64,000 nt of DNA, from positions 372,001 through 436,000 of the forward strand of contig JAGFBZ010000686.1 in assembly GCA_018398805.1 (NCBI GenBank), in the 5' to 3' direction. The position numbers and the translations under genes were made by a program. The stretch comes from Hirundichthys speculiger. Lineage: Eukaryota > Chordata > Actinopteri > Beloniformes > Exocoetidae. This document shows positions 12,701 to 26,329 of the stretch, piece after piece (within the stretch, counting starts at the first letter, position 1; the number at the start of each line of letters is the position of its first letter). The notes under the pieces are model-generated. The model was not told where the DNA came from. It saw only the letters and a list, made by a program, of their open reading frames with translations, and did not search any database.

Positions 12701-15700
12701 ACTACAGTGTAAAAAACTAATCTGTGACTTTTTTGAGGGACATCAGGATATAATAACATAAGAAATGCAGAATGTGGTTATTATGCGTAATAACAAAGCT
12801 TAACCTAATAGATGTTTGAGAAAACATCTTTGTTTCTCTGTGATGGTGTGGTTTTTAATCCCCACTGTGTGTCTTTTCTCACCTGTTTCCTTCCCTCTTC
12901 TTCTTCAGAACCATGTCCCGACCACAGCTAGGACACTTCCTCACTGGCAGCGGGATCTCCATGTCCTGCTGCTCTGCTTCAGTCATCTCCAGAGCTGCAC
13001 CCAGATATGGCGACAGGGCTTCATCTAACCTAGTGGAAAATAAGCATGCATCATTACTCCATCCATGAAAAGCAGAACGCTCATTCTGGACCAAAGTATA
13101 ATGAGATACAACTAACTTTTTTGCCTTTCTGACAGACTCAACGAAGACGGTCTTGTATTTCTGGATGTGGTGCTGCAAGCACGCTCTGTTTGTCCTTCCT
13201 GCCTTCTGACACCAACTTGAGGTCTGCTTCCAGCTCAGCACGAAGGTTTGGTTTTGACATCTCATAGCCCATTGAGTTGTAACCTATACACACATGCACA
13301 TTCACAGAGACACAACTGAGTGAAAGGTCCCTTTATTTGGTTACATGAGGTGACCACAAACTCAAAAACTCTGGCATTGTTTGAGGCCACCTAAGTTTGA
13401 AACTATCTGCTGTCGCGAGTCCTTCAGATCTGCAGGATACTGTGACGTCACAGAACCAGCTCAGACTAAATATAACCAGCCTCCCCATCTTTATCTTCCC
13501 CAATAACTTCAAATGACTAATCACACACTGAAATGTGAAGCAGGAAGTCTTTCACTCTTGGTTTTTGCTTTGATATTAAGAGTAAATTGCGATCAGTGTT
13601 TTTTTTTTCATTTACTCCAGTAAAAAACAAGGCTCTACCAGCATTTTGTTTAGAGTTTTATATCATGATTGGGAACTCCAACCCCTTTATTGTTAAAAAC
13701 AAACAATCAAGACACAGAGGAATGCAGCAGCAGTGGGTCCCAGGTTTATCATGCTGAGAAGTGACTCGTCTCTGACCTGCTGTCTGGCTGTTAAGTTTCT
13801 ATCTGCAGTGCAGAATTTTGATAACATGGACTGGTTTCATGCTGGACTTCCAACGAGATTGATCCAAAAAGAGTGGAGATGTTTCAAAGCCATTTGTTTT
13901 CTCTCTGACACTTATTCTGATACTTGGGTTTTGGGTATCAGCCAATACTGAGTACTGATCTGACACCAGTGTTATTTTTAACTAAAAATGACTTATTTTT
14001 CTTTTTAAATAAAAGGCATTTATATTTTGACATCTGAACGCATTAGGGGTCCACATGTCTGTCATAAAGTTGACTGCCTGCACTTCTTTAGCTGACATGA
14101 AATATGATCAGTCAGACTCATACCGTTTGAAGAGAGATTCATTTCTGACCTGGGAAACTGTACCACAGCTCCAGATGCTCAGTCACGCAGCAAAATCCAA
14201 TCTTTTCAACAGCCGACAACGGCTGATCATCTAGGACGAAGAATTTAACAGTTTTGTTCATCATTCTTCTGGTTTCTGGCTTTCTTTAGGGTCTTCCTCT
14301 CATTTCTGAAAAGCAAACTCCAGAGTTTGCTGATCCACTGTGACCATCTTTCTCTTTGACATGATAAACTTGCGCTTTTTTTTTTTTTTTTTTTGCGTGA
14401 TGGCTCCTTAAATGTTTAATAAAGTTGCTTATGTTACATTACAATATTCGTGCCACCTCTGGAAACCACAGCCTTAGTTAAATTACATGGTAATGGGTGG
14501 TGCATAGAAGTAAATATTCACGATAGCACTTATTTTCAGCGGTATCTGTTAGTATTTCCGATACTGGCATTGGTGTTGGAACAACTCTGATAAAGAAGGG
14601 ATCACCACTAACTGTGTCAGAACAGCAGTAGAGCTACTGCAAGTATATCTAGAGTATTCAGTGACACGTCACAATCATTGAGAAGGCATTTATCGTAACC
14701 GTTTACACAATGTTATTCAGTCATAGAGACTAACTGAAGCTAAATGAAGCCAGAGGAACTGTACATCACCAGAGTTCAGTTTTCACACGTCATAACACTA
14801 TCGGTTCTTACCAGGCGTGCAGTGCCTGTGAAAAACATACAACTACAAATGTCACTTTTCCACATGTGTAAGTATATAGAAATAAGTGTCAGACAGATTA
14901 AGCTTTATTGCTATTTTATTCAGAATACTTCAAAACTGTAAGTGCCTCTTTGAGAAGTGCTGCAAAACTTGATGTACCAATTACACATTGTACTTCAAAT
15001 ACCAATCATGAAATAACTGGGCAGGGGAAAGCACACCAGGGTAAAATATAAGATTAAAAAAGCAACTCTGCAGTACTGCTGTATTGCAGAATGGAGTCAT
15101 GGTCAAATAGGAGATGGTCAGAGTGAGAAGAGTTTTTTTTATTTTATTTAATTTTTTGCTCTTGATGGGTTGCAGGTGTCTGCACTGTCCTGGAGTGAAG
15201 GAAGAGGGTAGGTGATGATTTTCTGTTCTGTGTTCATGACCTCCTATAATGCTTTTTTTTTTTTTTTGGGCCAGCTGCTGAGCAGCTCTCATTTTACACC
15301 GTGAGGCAGAGTATTAAAGTGCTCTTCGTTGCAGAAGAGTGGAAGGCCACCAGCAGACTGCTTTCTTCAGGACTGGCAGGATAAGCCAGAGCTGCTGTGC
15401 CGGTTTTTAAATTTCTTTTATTTAAACAGCAGCTGTGTTGTTTGTGGTGCAAGAAAAGTTTTCCATTAAATTTGAAGCTGAACTCTTTCTTGGCGGGTGA
15501 TGCCCATTTATGAAAATGGGAGGGGGGGGATCAGCCTTTCCTCAAATGTTCTTTGTTTTCTTTGTATTCAGCAATGAGTTATTTGTGGAGTACTAAAGCG
15601 TCAGTTTTCAGGACCTCACCACCTCCTGAGAGGAGTCTGACTGTAATTCGCAAAGATAACAACAGAGTTGACAGAATGGACTGATGTACAGTCATATGTA

Positions 15701-18700
15701 AAGAGTAGTGGGCTCAGAAAGCAGCCCTGTGGGGGCTGATTTCTGAATGTGTGGCTGGAAGTGTGGGCTGGAGCTTGAATGAGGATTTTATTGCACTACA
15801 GTACAACTGTCGGTGTTATTGAGCCAATAAAGATGGTGTATTTACTTCACCTGAGAATGACCTCTCCACCATCACTGATGATTGTTCAATGAAATGGTGC
15901 AGCACCAACAAAACTCAAAATCTTATGTTTTGAGTTATGGTATTCTCCTAACTTAAAATTGTTGTAGGTGAAACCGTTAAAATGTTAAGTAAGTAAAGCA
16001 GCGTATATCTGTAAAGAGCTTTTGAGGTTAATATTAAATATTATTTTTTTTTAAAATTCAAGTACTTTTCTGTCATGCAAGATAGTGTATGCCCTCTCAT
16101 GCTGTAAAAATGTGCTCCACAGGTTATCAAATTCACGTTTACATAGACGCACAAATCTGTATGACCGATCTTAAAGTAGGCACACATTTTTGAAAAATGA
16201 ATGAAGTGAAGCAGAACGACTCATTCCAGCTGTTATGATCAGAGGTGTGAATACATCATTGATACTGAAGCTTTTGAATGATACACCTTTGGTATTTTGA
16301 CCAAATAATGTTACAGGAACCTCTGGAAAACCTCTGGAAATTATGCCAACTTGTGAGAGAAAGGGCATATGTATCTTTTAAAGCCAGTCCAGTTTATTGT
16401 GGTATTTGGTAACCAGTTTATTGTGGTATTTGGAGTATTTGCACATACCCTCCACCAGTCCCATGCCGAGCTCTCCAGGAAGAAATCTCTGGTCTGCAGT
16501 CAAACCCACGTACATTCGACTTTTAATAGTCTCGATGTGGTCTGCATGGGTGGCGTCTGTGCCTGTAACACACCAAGTAAGCACACTGCAGCTTCCATTA
16601 CAGATGAAACTGTGGATTCAAAACAAACAAGCTCTGTGTTGACTCAACAAAATGATCACTGAGGTATTGCCATGTTTGTGTTGGGTAAGTTTTTGTCTGA
16701 TTTTATTGAAGAGAATACTGGGAGGAAAAAAAAGCACCCATGAACGCTAAGAAAAGTTCTTTCTGCAAATACAAACGAGATATGCTTTTAGCAAAGAGCA
16801 CAGACGACAATGTTTTTTTTCTGGGATACATATAAGAAAAAAAAAACAGACATGTAAAAGACCATTTTTCAAAAAGCCATTGTCAAAATTGCATACCACA
16901 AACTGCACCTAGAGCCTAGTATACAGTATGTATTGCATACTAGTCCAGCAGCAGTTGTTAGAATGCAGTATGGCACCCTAAAAACAGCTACGGGACAGAT
17001 GTTGGTCACAGGACCATCCCAATGGCTCCTACTGCAGTAGCGCATTGCATTATGGGGTATAGTATGCCAGGCAGACTGGTCACTTGCACACCATCCAGGT
17101 ACCTCTTGCATACTGCAGACTCTACAACTGTTCAAATACTGCATACTATGTACTACATTTTGGAAAAGTGCCATAGTGACTTCTGAAGTCATTGACAGTG
17201 ACAATATATCACTGCTTTGGAAAAATAATAGATAACTGGTATTAGTGGAAAAAGAACATGCAACGCATGTTTTAGATATTAGCTGCCACGAGCACCCGAA
17301 CTGAGCAGCACTTTTCTACACAAACAACATGACACATTTCAAGCTTCCAAAATGGTACAGACTACTCCAAAGTGTGTGCTGTTTAAGTGCTGCAAGCTTT
17401 GTCAAAGGAAAAAAAGAAAACATTTTGTTGAGCTTTGCCTGATTTCATCATGATTTTAGTTAAGCAGGCTAATGAGTATATAATGAAGCCCACGTGTATC
17501 CAGGCAGGGTTGTTAATGGTCTGAATGTTTTAGATGCATTTGCTCTCACACACCAGACTCAAATGAAGGGGTCAGTCCCAGCTCATCATCAAGGTCTGCA
17601 CAAGTCTGTTAATGACCCATTAATCTGAGTCAGGTGTGTTGGAGCAGGGAAACATTTAAAGCATGCAGGCCAGTGGGTCCTGGGGACCTGGAGTGAAGAA
17701 CACAGATCTGGGGTATATTTAGCTTTCACATAGTTAGGATGTGTGACTGGTGTAAAATGGGTCCAATGCTCCCCTCAGGGGACTGTCTACTTCTACTTCT
17801 AGAATTAATAGACTCGAAACCTGCCGTTGGTCGGTCACATTCTTAAGTCAGTTGGGGAAAACCATGTGACAGATTCAACAAATGACTCTTCCACAGACTC
17901 TTACTTCCAAACAATGTCTGGCTACATAGAATAGCCAAAAAAAATAAAAGGTAAAACAAGATTTATGTTTTTTTTTTTTTCCCCCAAACTGATGGAAAAT
18001 GTCATGGGATAAAGAAAAGATGGAAAGTGACATTTTTAAGGATTTAGAAAGGACATTTTGGTATTTGGCGTATGGATTTGAACATTTTGCCAAAATCAAC
18101 ACCTACTAGTATGACAGTACGTAATGAGGATTCTATCACATTCAAACGTCCTGGAAAGAAAAAAAAAATCTATAAAATTTGCATTAGATACTTTGCCAAT
18201 TGCTATCATGTTTGCTGTAAAATATTACTTACTTTAAAAAAAAAAAAACATAAAATAAGATTATGCATAACCTCAATTGCAAAAAAGCTGGGACATTTTT
18301 TTTTTTAAATTAAATAAAATGAAAACTAAAATCCTTTGAAATCACATGACCCAATATCTTATTTACAACAGAACAAGGATAACTTAATAAATGTTTACGC
18401 TGGGAAATGTTACACTTTTATCCACTAAATGAGCTCATTTCAAATGTGATGCTGCTACAGGGGTCTAAAACTTGGACGACAACAAATGGATGAAAAAGCA
18501 GGACATTTTTAAAAAGATTGGGTTAATTGATATCAGGTTGATATCAGGTAACATGATCAGCTATAAAGAGAGGTCTCAGAGAGGCAGAGGCTCTCCAATC
18601 TGTGAAAGAGTGCCTAAAAAGATTGTGGAATACTTTAAAAACAATGTTCCTCAACATCAAATTGCAAAGTCTTTGCAAATCTCATCATTTACAGTAGATA

Positions 18701-21700
18701 ACATCATCTCCAGATTCAGAGGAACTGAAGACATCTCTGTGTGTCAGGGACAAAGCTGAAGACCTTTATTTGATGTCCGTGGTCTTCTGGCCTCAGACGA
18801 CACTGCATCACTCATCAGCATGATTGTGTCAATGACATCACTAGGAATACTTCCAGAAACCACTGTTGGTAAACACAAACCTCCTCCGATCATAAAGGTC
18901 CATCATGAAAGAGGAAGTTATATTTCAACATGGTCCAGAAGCACCGTCGTGTCCTGTAGGTCAAGACTCATTTAAATGGACTGTTTCAAAGTGGGAAATT
19001 GTTCTCTGGTCAGACGAGTCCAAATTTGATATTCTTGTTAGTAATCATGGACGCTGTGTCCTCCAGGGTGAAGAGGAGGGAGACCTTCCAGCATGTTATC
19101 AGAATTCAGTTCTAAAGCGTTTCTGATGGTGTGGAGGTGCATAAGTTCATACGGTACGGACAGCTGGCATGTGTTGGAAAGAACTATGAATGCTGAAAAG
19201 CATATAAAGGTTTTAGAGCAGCATCTGCTCCCCTTCAGGTGACGTCTATTTCAGGGAAGGTCTCGTGTAGTTCAGCAGGACAATAAAAAACCACATACAG
19301 CAGCTGTTACAACAGTATGGTTTCATCAGAGTCCAGGTGCTGAACTGTCCTGCCTGCAGTCCAGATCTTTCACCTACAGAGAACATCATCATCATTAAAT
19401 GAAAAATACGTCAAAGATGACCATGAACTCTTCAGCGGCTGGAAACCTATCAGGATATATCAGGAAGAACGGGACCAAATTCCAACAACCAAAGTCCAGA
19501 AACTCATAACCTCGATGCCCAGACGCCTTCAAACTGTTTGGAAAAGAAGAGGTGATGCTCCACCACGGTGATCATACCCCTGTCTAACTATTTAGAGACC
19601 TGTAGCAGCATCACATTTGAAATTAGCTCATTTAGTGGATAAAAGTCTACGATTTCCCAATTTAAACATTTGTTATGTTATCTATGTTCTATTGTGAATG
19701 AAATATTGGCTCATGTGATTTGAAAGTCTTTTAGTTTTTTACTTTATTCAGATTTAAAAAAAAACGTCCCAACTTTTCCTGAATTCAGGTTGTATAAATG
19801 AGACCTTTTGGCTGGCACAATGTTGTTTCAGTCTGGTCCATCTCTTTTATGTGTCCCTTGAAGTATTTTGTTGGTCTTCTGTGTTATATCCAGTGCATTT
19901 TTGTGTAATGTAATTTTATTGTATAAATAAAGGCTTTCTTCTTTTAAACTGTACAGAAAATGTAATCAAGATGTTTTTTCGTAAAACTTACTTTATAACA
20001 GAGGAAAATATTGTAAGTTTTGTGCTATGCGTCATGTAAATATGACAAAGGGGGTATAGAAGTTGAGTTTTGGCTCGGCTGCATGTTGTGCACATGAATA
20101 AATTCAGTTAGAAAGATTCATCAGTTTTTGATTTCGGCAGATTTATTGTGCACACTTACACATACTGGCAACTGTTTTTTTTTGCCTCTGTGTGTTGAAA
20201 CTTTACCGATGCCATGCTTTTCCATCAGTGCTATGAGGTCGGCCTCAGTGAGAAGCTGCGGTGGGCTCGTCTGTCCGTCCAACATCTCGATAGCAGAGGG
20301 CTGAAACTGGGAGCCCTGTTCATACACTGGGATCAGCTGTGAAATATAACATTTACAAGAATCGGTCACAATCAAGCAGAAAGAGGAAGGAGGTAATGAT
20401 GTTTCTTCAGTTTACGTTTGGCCTTTGGATAAGGCTGGCAAAGACAAAGTGCTTGGTGGATTTCATACCTTTGTGCTCCACCTATCATACGGATAAACAT
20501 CTAAGTAATTCCTTGCAATAATCATGAGTCCAGAGGTGGAGAACTTTTCCTGAGCAATGTCTATGTCCACCACAGTCTCCTGTCCCAAAGCATCCTGGGA
20601 TACACAAGCCAGGAAGTGGCGGACAATGAACTCATACACACGTGCTTCGTTGCCCTGGAAGGAAAGAGGGACAGAAATTTGCCTCCTAAGTTCAAGAACG
20701 TGCAGGTTTGCTGTCTGAAGATTAAAAAATGCTCCTCAACCAAAGAAGGGGGCGCAAATGGAATTCTCCTCTTTCCCCTGGCCAGTGCTTATTATGTATT
20801 CATTAAAAAATGCTGCAAAGTCATCTTGTGAGATTGAAAAGGCTGGTGAAATACGATGAAAAAATACATTTTCTGTGCATGAGAGCATATAAGTGGGTGT
20901 CTACAGTGTTGACCAAAGCAAAAATTACAACATAAGAAAACCTTTGACTTTTTTGAGGGCTCATAGGTCAGAAAATATGTAATTCAGAGAGATTTTCAGA
21001 GTACTGTGTCCTATGGAAGTTAGAAGGAAAGATCTGAAAAGAGGTCCAGTCCTCTGCAGATGGAGGTGGACCAGAGTCAAATGAATGAATGAAGCTGTGA
21101 GCTCACGCATGAAAAGAGAGGTGTTCTGCAGCATCTCTCTGGCATTTTGATCAAAGCCTGTCATGGGACTTTTAAGACCCAGGAGATTGTGTCAAATTAA
21201 AAAAAAAAAAGAAATAAGCACTTTGTGATATTTCAGATGTATGAATCAAAAGTGCAGGGCTGATAACAACAGCAATAATTGTATTATTATTTGTATAATG
21301 CAGAAAAACTGACATATTTCATCTCCTGTCAGGATATCTGTGACATATTTGCTAACATGCAGTTCAAACATATTGTGTGTTCAAAGGACAAAACAAATCA
21401 CCATCTTCCTACATACCTGCAGTGTCCCTGTATACTTTGTGGGGTGTATGGGAGGGTGGGCTTGGTCCGAGTTTTTGCCTTGTCGCGGGTTGGGACCCCC
21501 CGGCTGGTCAAGCACCCGCTGGGCGAACGTCCCCCACGCTGGGCTGTGTGTCTGCTGCTCCACCAGGGGGCCGAGGGCCAAGTTTGCAGGAAAAATGTTC
21601 GTCTCAGTGCGAGGATAGCTGATGAACCTGAGCGAAAGAAAAGGAAAGTGCAACTTCAAGCCATCTTCACACAAGTCATGAAATACTGATTCAAATGCCA

Positions 21701-24700
21701 GATGGTCCTTCTTGTACAAAAATAGGAACAACTCTGAAGTGGTTTGGCAACCTGGTAAACAAAAAAATAAATTTTACCATTTCAATGAAATCATAAAGCC
21801 TCTCATGTGAGGTGGCTTCATGCCAGTAAACCGACTGAAGCAAGTTCAAATGAAAGATGGGACATTTAACACACGCTTGGGCCAGAACAATACTTGATCT
21901 TCTGGGAATCAGTATGTATGATCATTACCTAAAACACTGATTAAAAAAAAAAAGAAAAAGATTCACACGCTCACCCTTGGGTGTAGAGTTTTTCAGCAAT
22001 TTTCATGGTCTCTTTGGCATTTATTCTGAGCTTCCGAGATGCCAGTTTCTCCAGTTCCTGCAGGTCAGATAGATGCAGAGAACTTTTCATACCCGGCCAA
22101 AGCAGAAGGACACCGAGTAGTTTTCTGCTGCACCAGAAAACTCAATGCATTTCATTCATTTTGTAACACTGGCAGATGTGTTTTATGATGCAGTGTGTCT
22201 TTTGCATGTAGCTGTGGTTTTATCATGGTTTTTTTAAATCATTATTATTATTATCTTACCACAGTATCCAAAGGCAGCGGTCTCCATTTGCTCTTGGGTT
22301 TGCTGGTTACTGAGGTGACTGTTGCTATGGGATCCTAGAAATTGATAAAATCATATCCTCCTTTCACATGTTTCTTTTAAATCATTTTATTCACGCAGAT
22401 CAACAACACGTGCTGTAGCTGCAGGAGGGGCTGCGCACACCTACATCAGAGAATAGATATTTGTCAGGTCCACACAGCAAAAACTGTAACCAAATATGGT
22501 CATTTGTGGGATTAAAATGACCTCGTCAACATCTGAATCAATTTTCTGTTATAAACACATTTTAATATGGAGATAATTGTCCTTTTTTCTCTGTCTATCT
22601 TAATTCATTTGCAAGAGGAAACCTCCAGCTTTACAATAACTTTGGAGATGGAAGAACAATGTTTAGACATTACAGAATAAATTAAATGAAAGCTCTTTCT
22701 GTGGGAAAAGCTGTTATTACTAGGGCTGTCAGTCGATTAAATTTTTTAATCGCGATTAATCGAAAGATTTTCATAGTTAACTCGCGATTAATCGCACATT
22801 AATCGCATTTTTTAAATGTTCTGTTTATCCATCCATCATCTATACTCATTTTGTCCTATACAGGGTCACAGGGATCTGCTTTTTTTGTTTTTAAGCCTTT
22901 AGTTTGAAAACCGGAAGTCCACCAATGCTGCTTGACCGCAGTAATTTGCTGACGGTCCCTAAACTCCACGGCAGCAGCGAGGTACTCAGAAGGACATTCA
23001 GAGCTGTTTTTTCTACACTCACTGAGCTTGGAGTGTTGATGACACTTGTGAAATGTCTGGCATACTTATATCTACAAAATTATACCAACCTGGATGAAAT
23101 CGGTGCTGTTTTCATGACGCTATTAAGTTTAAAGAGAAAAAAAAAACAAGCGAATGTCGGATGTGAAACTAACTTTACCGTGTCCTGCTGTGGTAACTTA
23201 GTTCACAGCGACAATAAATACAAATAACCTTTTTCTTGTCAACCGACCCATCTGGCAGCACCTTAAAGCTAAACTTGCCGTTCATAAGACCCTTTTCTGT
23301 CACCATGTCTGTCCCACACGTTGACTGTAAATACACTTATTGGCCGAGGGTCATATTTACAGAAACGTGTGTGCGTTAATCGCTCGTAAAAAAAAAATTG
23401 TGGCGTTAAACAGAATTTGTGTTAATGCATTATTAACGCGATAACTTTGACAGCCCTAGTTATTACCCATTTGACTTTGTGGCTAAGATGCACCCCAATC
23501 TATGAAGTCATAATTCAACTTAGTAATAAAGAGATCTGCACTGGTGAGAAAATACAATCTGGCAACTTGTTGTTTAGAGATCCTTTAGAGAAGGGGTTCT
23601 GTGGGTCATTTGGTACCGGGCCGCAGAGAAAAAATGAATAACTTCCATTATTACTGTTAGATTCATTATCCAAGTCTAAATGATGTTTTATTTTGAAAAA
23701 TGAGCAGATTCTCTCCATTACATCCGTCTACGACTGATTCTTGACGCATGACAAGACTTTCAGACCTGCGTCTGGGTCACGTGTTACGTTTAAACCCTCA
23801 AGCTGGAAAAATGAGTAAAAAACAAACGTCTTCAGAAAGTGTCTTTGAGCGGAGAGGATGTTACTGATGTTCTGTTGTTACAAGGACGCTTCTAATAAAG
23901 TTACACATGAATACACAGCAGATTTAGGTTTATCATAATATATAGAAAATATCAGTTTTTATGCCAGTCGTATCATTTTATTTTTTTGTATTTATCCACA
24001 ACACATTTTACAGAGCAGTCTGTGAAAATATTAAACTGGTCCATGGTTGAAAAAAGGTTGAGGACCACTGGTTTAGAGTAATAAAAGCAGATGTGCAGGT
24101 GAGGGGCTACAAGGAAACTCTAGCAAAGCACTTGGGTGTATAATCTAAAACTTCTAAAATCTCAGGAAGAAAACGTTTCTTTACAAAAGCAGTACAAGGA
24201 AGGAAGCTCGTTCAACATTCTTGTTCAGCGAAGGGGAAAAAAATCTTTAGATGAAAAACACTGAGTTCAAACTGATACGTTTGACCGCATTTCCTTCTTA
24301 AGAACAGAAGAGAAAAAAAACTGAAAACCTCCATAGAGTTGAGAAGAACGGTAGAATTTAATGTGCTTCCTCACAACAACTTGAATATTAAACTCTAGCA
24401 AATCATCTGAACCTCTTTTACTATAATAACATTAGTGTGAACACCTTTCACATGTCAAAGGTAAACTTTTTCTACATAGAATATAAATACAGAATAATTT
24501 ATTCTGTAGAACAAGACAGAAAAGCTTTCATGTCATTGCACAAGTACAAGTGCACCTTGTGTGTGATCTGGTGTTTGTGTGGCAGACATATCTTTTGATA
24601 CCACTCAGCGTGACACAAAACAAAATAACAAACACAACCTGCTGATAATTTAAAAATAAAAAAAAGATGGAAACTTGGCAGACGGCCTAACAAGTATTAT

Positions 24701-26274
24701 CCTTCGTTAAACATCTTAAGAGGATTTTGTGATTCACATTGATGCCATTTGTATGCGCTCTTGTACGCACCACATGCGAGTTGCAGCTAGCAGGTGGTCA
24801 GACCACCCGCTACCCTAAACCTGCGATCGCAAGATACGGAGTTTGTGGAAAGGGCAAAAGACACGCCCATTGCCACACCTACAATGTGAGTAAGGGAGTC
24901 GGCATAATGGGTAGCGGCTTTAGAGAGTGGAAGATTGCATTAGTGGTTAGCAAAGGTTCCTAAACCCACAACTTGCGGGTAGCGGCTAGTGGGTAGCAGC
25001 TAGCGGGGAGTGTACAATTGGGAATACCGAAAACAGTTTTGGAGGCTTGTCTTGTTGTCTGATGAGACTAAACCTGAACTGTTATGATGATCATCGTTAT
25101 GTTTGGAGAAAAAAGGAGAACTCGGAACACAACCCCGGTTGTGAAGTGTGGGGGCGGCAGCATCATGGTTTTGGGCAGCTATCTATCTGTTACACTTCAC
25201 CAAATAGATGCCATCATGAGGAAAGAAGATTCTCTCTGAATTGCTGAAGTGACATCTTAAAACATCAGGCAAATAGTTCAAGCTTGGACATGGATGGGTC
25301 TTTCAATTTGATAATGTCCCTGAACATACCTGCAAATTAGTTGAAAAGTGACTTAAAGACAACAAAGTGAAGGCAGACATGCACGTCTCCTCAGCTCTGA
25401 AGAGGCATGTGCAGGCAGGTTTTCCCACAAACTGGATTCAGTTCTACCACTTCTGTCGGGAGGAAGGGGCCAGAATTTCAGCAGGACAATGTGTGAAGCT
25501 TGTGGATTTCTCCATGTGAGCCAATTTAAATGCAGTTTACCAAATACTGACTCAGGTTGAGAAGAGAAAAAAAACACTCCCCACATTCAGACAATAAATG
25601 TATCAATAAATAAAATTCAGGGACCCTAAGTGACCTAAATCAGGTTTAGCTTATGCGTTTTTGTAAGATTTTGCAGCTTGTTTAGCACAGCTAATCAATG
25701 CTTGTGCCTTCTAACCTGAGTTTGTTATCTGACACTCACATCTCGCTCTGTGGGAAACTGTGAAAACGAGCTGAGTGATAATTACAGGGCCTGTCAGCCT
25801 CACTGGCAAACAATGAGTGCTCATGGAGAACAGGCACAGATTCAGATGACACCTTCTTCCTGTCGTCAGTGACTGAAACCACATAAGACCTAAAACACAA
25901 AGATGCTAAAGCCCAATCAACAAACAGGAGATTATAAAACCACAATCTCTACCAACACTACCAAACAGTTCATACCAAAATCAAAGCCAAACGAAGACAA
26001 TGAAAAATATACAGTGATAATGACCGCAGTGCTCTCATCAGTCTTCATGACATTATGATGATTACTGATGATTTGTGTTATCATTCATGCAATTCTCCAT
26101 AATAATAATGTATTGGATACATATCTGTTAACAAGATTAAAGATTCATTTGGCTCGATCTGGCATTTTCTACTAAAAGCAATGTTTACACACATCGCTCG
26201 TATCATATGAAATATGAAATCCCTGCAAGAACCTTTAACACTAATATCTGCTAAACACATATTTAAAATGGGAT

Positions 26275-26329
<55 letters not shown>

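Noticed and set aside
22904..23227. 107-codon plus-strand frame
   Set aside because: Lies inside the non-autonomous hAT element and has no transposase motif.
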